Source: Treponema sp. | GTDB lineage: Bacteria > Spirochaetota > Spirochaetia > Treponematales > Breznakiellaceae | Length of the DNA: 7,100 nt | Assembly (NCBI GenBank): GCA_031276685.1 | Contig: JAISMQ010000213.1 | Coordinates: 1-7,100 of the forward strand | Direction: 5' to 3' | Shown: positions 1-4,915 of the stretch, one piece after another | Layout: each line of letters starts with the position of its first letter | Numbering within the stretch: the first letter of the stretch is position 1 | Notes under the pieces: model-generated | The model's database searches: none | What the model was told of the DNA's origin: nothing | The model's input: the letters and a program-made list of their open reading frames with translations, nothing else | Position numbers and translations under genes: made by a program

Positions 1-1116
1 TATGTGCTGGTAGACAAGCAGGGGCGGCCCATGGAACCCGCCTATTCCTACCGGGATTCCCGTACCGCCCCCTTTCTCGATACCAGCCCCCCCTTCGAGG
101 AACTCTACCAGGTTACCGGCATTGCCCGGCAGTCCTTTAATACGGTGTACCAGCTTCTGGCCGACAAGGCTGCCGGAAGGCTTAAAGACGCCGCGTCCAT
201 GTTCTTTTTGCCGGAGTACTTTTCGTACCGCCTGGCCGGGGGTTTTAGCGGGAAACAGCGCTGCGAATACACCGAAGCTTCCACATCGGGCCTGCTGGAC
301 GCGCGGAAGCGGTCCTGGGCCTTTCCCCTTATCGAGCGGCTGGGGCTTCCCCCCGGCCTGTTCGATCCCCCGCAGGAACCCCCCTACGCGGTCGGGGCGC
401 TGGATAAAAAACTGGCGACGGGCTGCGACGCGGAGATCCTTATGGTCGCAAGCCACGACACCGCCTCCGCAGTTTCCGTTGTCGACGAGCGGCAGCTCTA
501 CATCAGCTCCGGCACCTGGAGCCTGCTGGGCATCCAGTCTTCCCCCATATTAACGGAGGCCGCCCGGAACGCGGGTTACACCAACGAAGGCGCCCTGAAC
601 GGCAGGATCCGCTTCCTAAAGAACATCATGGGCCTGTGGATCCTCCAGCAGACGCGGCACGAGCTGGGCGATGCCCACAGTTTCGCGGAACTTGAATCCC
701 TGGCCCGGGAAGCGGCGGCCCGGAATGAAAATGTCCGCCCCGTTGATGTCAACCTGCCCAGGTTCCTCAGCCCCGCCTCCATGATACACGAGATAAAAGA
801 CGAGTGCCGGGGCGGCCGGATACCGGAAAGCCCCGGCGAACTGGCCTATTGTATTTATGTAAGCCTTGCTTCAAGCTACAAAAAAGCTGTGGAGGATCTG
901 GAAAATATTACCGGGACAAAATACCCGGCCATATCGATCATCGGCGGGGGCAGCAAGGACGGCTATCTTAACGATCTTACCGCCCGCTACACCGGCAAGG
1001 AGGTCCAGGCCGGGCCCGCCGAGGCGACTGCCATCGGGAACATTTTACTGCAGATGAAACACGCGGGCGAGGAACGGCCCCGGCGGGGTTTTGCCGAAAC
1101 GGTGATAAAAATTTAA
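1..1116 (+). CDS. rhaB: L-rhamnulokinase, 5'-truncated by window edge
   Basis: Cytoplasmic sugar kinase of the FGGY family that phosphorylates L-rhamnulose to L-rhamnulose-1-phosphate with ATP. The frame is open from base 1, and the residues before the GTG at 4 already read as family sequence (Y-V-L-V-D-K), so the true start lies upstream. Roughly the first 80-100 residues, with the N-terminal phosphate-binding loop, are missing; the E. coli enzyme is about 489 residues. Visible motifs are YRDSRT (codons near 49-66), the substrate/catalytic segment ASHDTASA with the likely catalytic base Asp at 457-459, YISSGTWSLLG (near 499-531), the rhamnulokinase-like FLKNIMGLWILQQ (near 613-651), and the C-terminal nucleotide-binding GGGSKDGYLN followed by AGPAEATAIGN (near 943-1041). 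Rhamnulokinase is favoured over fuculokinase or xylulokinase because of these motifs and because rhaA follows after 11 bases, almost certainly in the same operon. Confidence 0.93.
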   Translation, partial: YVLVDKQGRPMEPAYSYRDSRTAPFLDTSPPFEELYQVTGIARQSFNTVYQLLADKAAGRLKDAASMFFLPEYFSYRLAGGFSGKQRCEYTEASTSGLLDARKRSWAFPLIERLGLPPGLFDPPQEPPYAVGALDKKLATGCDAEILMVASHDTASAVSVVDERQLYISSGTWSLLGIQSSPILTEAARNAGYTNEGALNGRIRFLKNIMGLWILQQTRHELGDAHSFAELESLAREAAARNENVRPVDVNLPRFLSPASMIHEIKDECRGGRIPESPGELAYCIYVSLASSYKKAVEDLENITGTKYPAISIIGGGSKDGYLNDLTARYTGKEVQAGPAEATAIGNILLQMKHAGEERPRRGFAETVIKI

Positions 1117-1117
1117 C

Positions 1118-1122
1118 GGAGG
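1118..1122 (+). promoter_or_regulatory. Ribosome binding site of rhaA
   Basis: GGAGG lies 5 bases before the ATG at 1128, directly after the rhaB stop codon (1114-1116). It fixes the rhaA start and is the strongest Shine-Dalgarno sequence in the window. Confidence 0.85.
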
Positions 1123-1127
1123 CTGAG

Positions 1128-2363
1128 ATGTATAACCAAGCGAAGACCGAATACCAAAACTGGGGCGTGGATACGGAAAACGCCATTGCCCGCTGCGCCG
1201 CTATCCCCCTTTCCCTGCACTGCTGGCAGGGGGACGATGTAACGGGTTTTGAAAACCCTTCCGGCGCCCTTTCGGGGGGCATACAGGCCACGGGGAACTA
1301 CCCCGGCAAGGCCCGCTGCAAGGACGACCTTTTTAAGGATCTGGAGTTTGCCTATTCCCATATCCCCGGGAAAAAACGGCTCAACCTCCACGCCGTCTAC
1401 GGCATCAGCGACAGGCCCGTCAAACGGGACGATCCGGAGATCGCCCATTTTGAACCCTGGCTTGCCTGGGCCCTGTCCCGCGGCATCGGGATAGATTTTA
1501 ACCCCACCCTGTTTTCCCACCCCATGGCCGCGGACGGGCTTACCCTTTCTCACCCGGACAGGAAGGTCCGGGATTTCTGGATACGCCATGTAAAGGCCAC
1601 GCGGCGCATCGCCGCGTACCTTGGAGAAAAACAGGGCAGCCCCTGCCTCCACAACATCTGGATTCCGGACGGCCTAAAGGACGTGCCCGCCGATCGGCTT
1701 GGCCCCCGGGAGCGGCTGCGGGAATCCCTGGACGAGATCTTTTCGGTAAGCTACGACAGATCCTTCATCATCGATGTGATGGAAAGCAAGGTTTTTGGCA
1801 TCGGGTATGAAAGCTACACCGTAGGTTCCGCTGAATTTTACCTAAGCTACGCCGCCAAACGGGGCCTGTACCCGCTGCTCGACAACGGCCACTACCATCC
1901 CACGGAACTGGTCTCGGACAAGATCTCCTCCGTGCTGTCCCTTTTTGACAAGATGGCCCTCCACGTTACCCGCCCGGTACGCTGGGACTCCGATCATGTG
2001 CCCCTTTTTGAAGACGAAATCAAGGAAATAGCGCGGGAGATTATACGCTGCCACGGCGAGGACCGGGTTCTTATCGGCCTGGATTACTTTGACGCCAGTA
2101 TTAACCGTATCGCCGCCTGGGTTACCGGGGCGCGGAACATGCAGAAAGCCCTGCTCTACGCCCTGCTTCAGCCCCATGACGAGCTTAAAAAACTGCAGTA
2201 CGCCCAAAATTTTACCAAACTCATGGTCTGGCAGGAGGAACTCAAGACGCTGCCCTTCGGCGCGGTCTGGGGGGAGTACCTGCGCCGCCAGAACTGTCCG
2301 GGGGATAGCTGGTTTTCCGCCGTTGAACAGTACGAGGCGGACGTTCTGCGGAAAAGGGCCTAG
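1128..2363 (+). CDS. rhaA: L-rhamnose isomerase
   Basis: Cytoplasmic metal-dependent TIM-barrel enzyme converting L-rhamnose to L-rhamnulose, the substrate of the preceding kinase. The 411 residues compare with about 419 in E. coli, and the ATG has a GGAGG 5 bases upstream. Every ligand known from the E. coli structure is found at a constant offset of 15 residues: structural metal Glu219, Asp252, His279 and Asp319 (E. coli 234, 267, 294, 334), and catalytic metal/proton relay His255, Asp287 and Asp289 (E. coli 270, 302, 304). Diagnostic segments are FGIGYESYTVGS (223-234), LLDNGHYHPTE (250-260), HVTRPVRWDSDHV (279-291) and GLDYFDASINRIAAWV (317-332). The enzyme should therefore be active. It is probably cotranscribed with rhaB. 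The aldolase gene rhaD is not downstream; it may lie upstream or elsewhere. Confidence 0.97.
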   Translation: MYNQAKTEYQNWGVDTENAIARCAAIPLSLHCWQGDDVTGFENPSGALSGGIQATGNYPGKARCKDDLFKDLEFAYSHIPGKKRLNLHAVYGISDRPVKRDDPEIAHFEPWLAWALSRGIGIDFNPTLFSHPMAADGLTLSHPDRKVRDFWIRHVKATRRIAAYLGEKQGSPCLHNIWIPDGLKDVPADRLGPRERLRESLDEIFSVSYDRSFIIDVMESKVFGIGYESYTVGSAEFYLSYAAKRGLYPLLDNGHYHPTELVSDKISSVLSLFDKMALHVTRPVRWDSDHVPLFEDEIKEIAREIIRCHGEDRVLIGLDYFDASINRIAAWVTGARNMQKALLYALLQPHDELKKLQYAQNFTKLMVWQEELKTLPFGAVWGEYLRRQNCPGDSWFSAVEQYEADVLRKRA

Positions 2364-2376
2364 CGGTGAAAACCGC
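2363..2376 (+). other. Small hairpin with GAAA tetraloop at rhaA stop
   Basis: GCGGT pairs with ACCGC around a GAAA loop (GNRA type), beginning in the last base of the rhaA stop codon. No T run follows, so it is not an intrinsic terminator. A second short GC stem (GCGC-CGCC-GCGC, 2391-2402) lies 3 bases before the tgt ATG. The 42-base rhaA-tgt gap contains both stems and no recognisable -35/-10 promoter. A role in RNA processing or in limiting tgt translation is only a guess; short stems are frequent by chance in sequence this GC-rich. Confidence 0.35.
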
Positions 2377-2405
2377 GCCGGAACCAGGACGCGCCGCCGC
2401 GCACT

Positions 2406-3536
2406 ATGGGTCTTTTTACCGTCACGCATAGGGATCGCGGGGCGCGGGCCGGGGAACTGGAGCTGCCCCACGGGAAGCTTGCCACCCCCGTGTTTATGCC
2501 CGTGGGGACCCACGCTACCGTCAAGGCCCTTTCCAACGGCGATCTGGAAGAAATCGGCTTTAAGATCATCCTGTCCAATACCTATCACCTGTACCTGCGG
2601 CCCGGGACCGGCGTTATCGGGGCCGCCGGGGGGCTCCGCCGTTTTACAGGCTGGGGGGGCAACTTCCTTACCGATTCCGGGGGCTTCCAGATCTTCTCCC
2701 TGGCCCCGTTTCGCCGTATCACGGAAGAAGGCGCCCTGTTCCGCTCCCACATTGACGGTTCAAGCCATTTCCTGTCCCCGGAAAAGGCGGTTGACATTCA
2801 AACCACCCTGGAAAGCGATATCCAGATGGCCCTTGACATCTGTACCGGCTGGGGGACCCCCGCCGGGGAAACGGCGCAGGCCCTGGAACTAACCGCCCGC
2901 TGGCTGGAACGGGCCAGGCTGCAATGGGACCGCCGCCGGGACGAGGGGTCCTTCCGGGGGCTCCTGTTCGGCATTGTCCAGGGGGGCTTTTTTCCCGATC
3001 TCCGGCGGCGCAGCGCGGAACTCACCATCGCCCAGGATACGCCGGGAATCGCCCTCGGGGGGCTTTCCGTGGGGGAGCCGCCCGGGGTATTTGCCGAAAT
3101 TCTGGCCCATACCGCCGCCCTTCTGCCCGACGGCAAGCCCCGTTACGTCATGGGCATCGGGACGCCCCGGTATATCCTTGGGGCCATAGCGAACGGCGTT
3201 GATATGTTCGACTGCGTGGCCCCCACGCGGGAAGGCCGGAACGGCCGGGCCTATACCCGCCGGGGCCCCCTTTCGGTAAAAAAGGCCGAACATCTTACGG
3301 ACTTTTCGCCGATAGATGAGGAGTGCGGCTGCAAGGTCTGCCGGACCTATAGCCGCGCCTATTTACGGCATCTTTTTAAGGCCCAGGAGATCCTCTGTTC
3401 CATGCTGCTCAGTTACCATAACCTGTACTTTCTTCACGATCTGGTCGGAAAGGCGCGGGATGCGATAGCCGCCGGACGTTTTCACTCCTTTTCGGAAGAA
3501 TTCCTGTCCGCGTACCAGGGGGGGGCCGGTGAGTAG
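2406..3536 (+). CDS. tgt: tRNA-guanine transglycosylase (queuosine pathway)
   Basis: Cytoplasmic enzyme that exchanges guanine-34 in the wobble position of tRNAs with GUN anticodons for preQ1, towards queuosine. The 376 residues are the usual length. Using Zymomonas mobilis numbering from the literature, Asp90 in LTDSGGFQ matches Asp102 and Asp144 matches Asp156 (base recognition). GIVQGG is at 189-194, and GGLSVGE (218-224) carries the preQ1-pocket Glu. The nucleophile is Asp269 in FDCVAPTR (Asp280), and the zinc site is Cys307, Cys309, Cys312 and His338 (318, 320, 323, 349). Odd points: Asp144 is followed by Ile-Cys where many bacterial enzymes have Glu-Cys, and the nucleophile motif reads CVAPTR rather than the common CVLPTR. 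The ATG at 2406 is the first possible start after the in-frame stop at 2367-2369. It lacks a good Shine-Dalgarno; AGGA at 2386-2389 is 16 bases away. Confidence 0.97.
   Translation: MGLFTVTHRDRGARAGELELPHGKLATPVFMPVGTHATVKALSNGDLEEIGFKIILSNTYHLYLRPGTGVIGAAGGLRRFTGWGGNFLTDSGGFQIFSLAPFRRITEEGALFRSHIDGSSHFLSPEKAVDIQTTLESDIQMALDICTGWGTPAGETAQALELTARWLERARLQWDRRRDEGSFRGLLFGIVQGGFFPDLRRRSAELTIAQDTPGIALGGLSVGEPPGVFAEILAHTAALLPDGKPRYVMGIGTPRYILGAIANGVDMFDCVAPTREGRNGRAYTRRGPLSVKKAEHLTDFSPIDEECGCKVCRTYSRAYLRHLFKAQEILCSMLLSYHNLYFLHDLVGKARDAIAAGRFHSFSEEFLSAYQGGAGE
3518..3525 (+). repeat. Run of eight G in last codons of tgt
   Basis: Eight consecutive G span the codons CAG-GGG-GGG-GCC near the end of tgt. 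With the preceding A (3517) the run is also the only purine-rich stretch available as a Shine-Dalgarno for the GTG at 3529. Loss of one G would shift the tgt frame into that of the HEAT gene with no stop between, fusing the two. Gain of one G would end tgt at a TGA (3530-3532). A seven-G run near 2653-2659 shows that such runs are not unique here. Confidence 0.6.
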
Positions 3537-4902
3537 GTGTTCCGCCGGGTGTTCCGCCCTGAGGGCCGCTGTCCTGGGGGCGGCGCTCTGGTTTTCGCCC
3601 TGCGCCCTGCGCGCCGAATCCGCCCAGGCGGAAACCGAATCCGCCCGGCTTGCCACCATTTATTACGGCACGGAAACCGAAATTGCCGCCCTTATCGAAT
3701 CCCTCCAAACCGAACAGACCGATTCCCTGGACGACGAACTGATCGCCCTGGCGCAAAACACCCGGAACCGGAGTATCCTCCAGAAACTTTTTGACTTTTT
3801 CGGGAGCCGCGACAAGGCCGGCCTGGAAGAACGGGCCGTCCGGGCCATAGAGGAGCGGGATCGGGAAACCGGCGAGACGGTTGTCGCCGCAGTGAACTAC
3901 CTTGGCAGGATACAGGCGAAAGGCGCGGTGGAACCGCTGCGAAAACTCATCGCCGCCGGGGAACGGCGCTTCATGGTGTCCGCCATCCAGGCCCTGGGCA
4001 AGGTATCTGCCGCGGATCGGGAAACCGCAGGGGCGACGGCCGAATTTCTCGTCTCCTATTACGCCAACGAGGATCCGCCGGACGAGTACCGCCGCGACAT
4101 AATCGCCGCCATCGGCGAAACCGCGTCCCCCGCCGGTATTCCCTTTCTTGCCGGTATCGTGTCCAACATCGAAAACCGCGTTACCCTCCGTATAGCCGCC
4201 CTGGAGGCCCTTTCAAAAATCGGGGACATGGACGGGCTGCAGGCGATCATCGCCGCCGTATCCGACGCCGACCCCAACGTGCGTTCCAGCGCCGTCGCCG
4301 CGCTGGGGCCCTTTGCGGGGGAGGACGCGGACAAGGCGATTCTGGAAGCCTTTCGGGATTCTTACTACCGTACCCGCGTCAGCGCCGCCCAGGCCAGCAA
4401 GGCCCGCCGGCTCGAAGCGGCGATCCCCTACCTCAAGTTCCGCTGCGAACATGACGATATCCCCCAGGTCCGCGACGAATCAATCCGGGCCCTGGGCGCC
4501 ATAAACACCCGCGAAACAACCGATATCCTTGCGGCCCTGTTTGAAAACCTGAAGAGTTCCGACGCCGTGCGTATCCGGGCCGCGGAAATGCTGGTGGCAA
4601 ACGACGCGGAATCCTGCATCGAAAAGGTTATTGCCGAAATGGACAGCGCGAAATCCAGGAATCAAAGCGCCCTGTACAACGGTCTGCTTAAAATCGTGGG
4701 GGCCGCGAAGTCTGACCGCCTGGAATCCCTGGTCCGCCGTTTCCTGGCTTCCGGCGACACGATTGAGCGGTCTTACGCGCTGGACATAGCCGCCAACAAC
4801 AACTTCCGCAGCCTTGCGGACGAGATCCGGCCCTTTACAGAGGATCGAAACGCCAGCCTGGCCCGCAAAGCCCGGCTTACGCTGGACACTCTAAGCCGGT
4901 AG
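3529..4902 (+). CDS. Exported HEAT-repeat protein of unknown role
   Basis: A 457-residue alpha-helical repeat protein, probably a periplasmic binding scaffold; no catalytic motif is seen. The GTG start overlaps the tgt stop by 8 bases, suggesting translational coupling. It is preferred because it yields an export signal: Arg3 and Arg12, then a hydrophobic stretch near 13-22 (AAVLGAALWF). Cleavage is possible after Ala34 (A-Q-A) or Ala29. Cys25 is preceded by F-S-P, a poor lipobox, so a lipoprotein is unlikely. HEAT-like helix pairs run from about 118 to 350: VNYLGRIQAKGAVEPLRKLI (122-141), AIQALGKVSA, IAALEALSKIGD, NVRSSAVAALGPF and VRDESIRALGAINT, with degenerate repeats to the C-terminus near 455. 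Residues 35-110 are helical and charged. The mature part has only two cysteines (306, 363). The next in-frame ATG is far downstream (Met149), so no alternative start is attractive. Partner and function are unknown. Confidence 0.85.
   Translation: MSRCSAGCSALRAAVLGAALWFSPCALRAESAQAETESARLATIYYGTETEIAALIESLQTEQTDSLDDELIALAQNTRNRSILQKLFDFFGSRDKAGLEERAVRAIEERDRETGETVVAAVNYLGRIQAKGAVEPLRKLIAAGERRFMVSAIQALGKVSAADRETAGATAEFLVSYYANEDPPDEYRRDIIAAIGETASPAGIPFLAGIVSNIENRVTLRIAALEALSKIGDMDGLQAIIAAVSDADPNVRSSAVAALGPFAGEDADKAILEAFRDSYYRTRVSAAQASKARRLEAAIPYLKFRCEHDDIPQVRDESIRALGAINTRETTDILAALFENLKSSDAVRIRAAEMLVANDAESCIEKVIAEMDSAKSRNQSALYNGLLKIVGAAKSDRLESLVRRFLASGDTIERSYALDIAANNNFRSLADEIRPFTEDRNASLARKARLTLDTLSR
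3535..3558 (+). repeat. 12-base tandem duplication in signal-peptide coding start
   Basis: Two adjacent 12-base units differ only in their first base (AGG-TGT-TCC-GCC, then GGG-TGT-TCC-GCC). They encode Arg-Cys-Ser-Ala and Gly-Cys-Ser-Ala, residues 3-10 of the HEAT protein. The first unit begins inside the tgt stop codon. Being a multiple of three, expansion or loss would change signal-peptide length without a frameshift. Confidence 0.85.
3614..3646 (+). repeat. 12-base direct repeat at predicted signal cleavage region
   Basis: The 12-mer CCGAATCCGCCC occurs at 3614-3625 and again at 3635-3646, seven codons apart. It gives the paired E-S-A segments at residues 30-32 and 37-39 of the HEAT protein, on both sides of the A-Q-A candidate cleavage site. 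It is probably a diverged internal duplication; chance repetition in GC-rich coding sequence is possible. Confidence 0.6.
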
Positions 4903-4915
4903 GTTCCGGGGTTCT
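4903..4915. other. 13-base convergent junction, no clear terminator
   Basis: Only 13 bases separate the HEAT gene's TAG (4900-4902) from the - strand gene's TGA (read from 4918 to 4916). AGCCGG near 4894 could pair with CCGGCT near 4938, but the loop is long and no T run follows in either direction. I therefore do not call an intrinsic terminator. The two transcripts probably run into each other's 3' ends unless Rho stops them. Confidence 0.6.

Noticed and set aside
1842..2750. 302-codon open frame on the - strand across rhaA and tgt
   Set aside because: It lies antisense to two well-recognised genes, has low-complexity Gly/Pro/Arg-rich translation and no family resemblance. Long antisense frames are expected in GC-rich coding DNA.
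3601..3606. Lipoprotein signal (Cys25 of the HEAT protein)
   Set aside because: The preceding residues F-S-P do not make a credible lipobox, since proline directly before the Cys is unusual. An ordinary cleavage site after A-Q-A fits better.
3537..3794. Alternative GTG start and 85-codon frame just after tgt
   Set aside because: Its translation is Arg/Pro-rich and unrelated to any family. The overlapping frame from 3529 gives a signal peptide and HEAT repeats.
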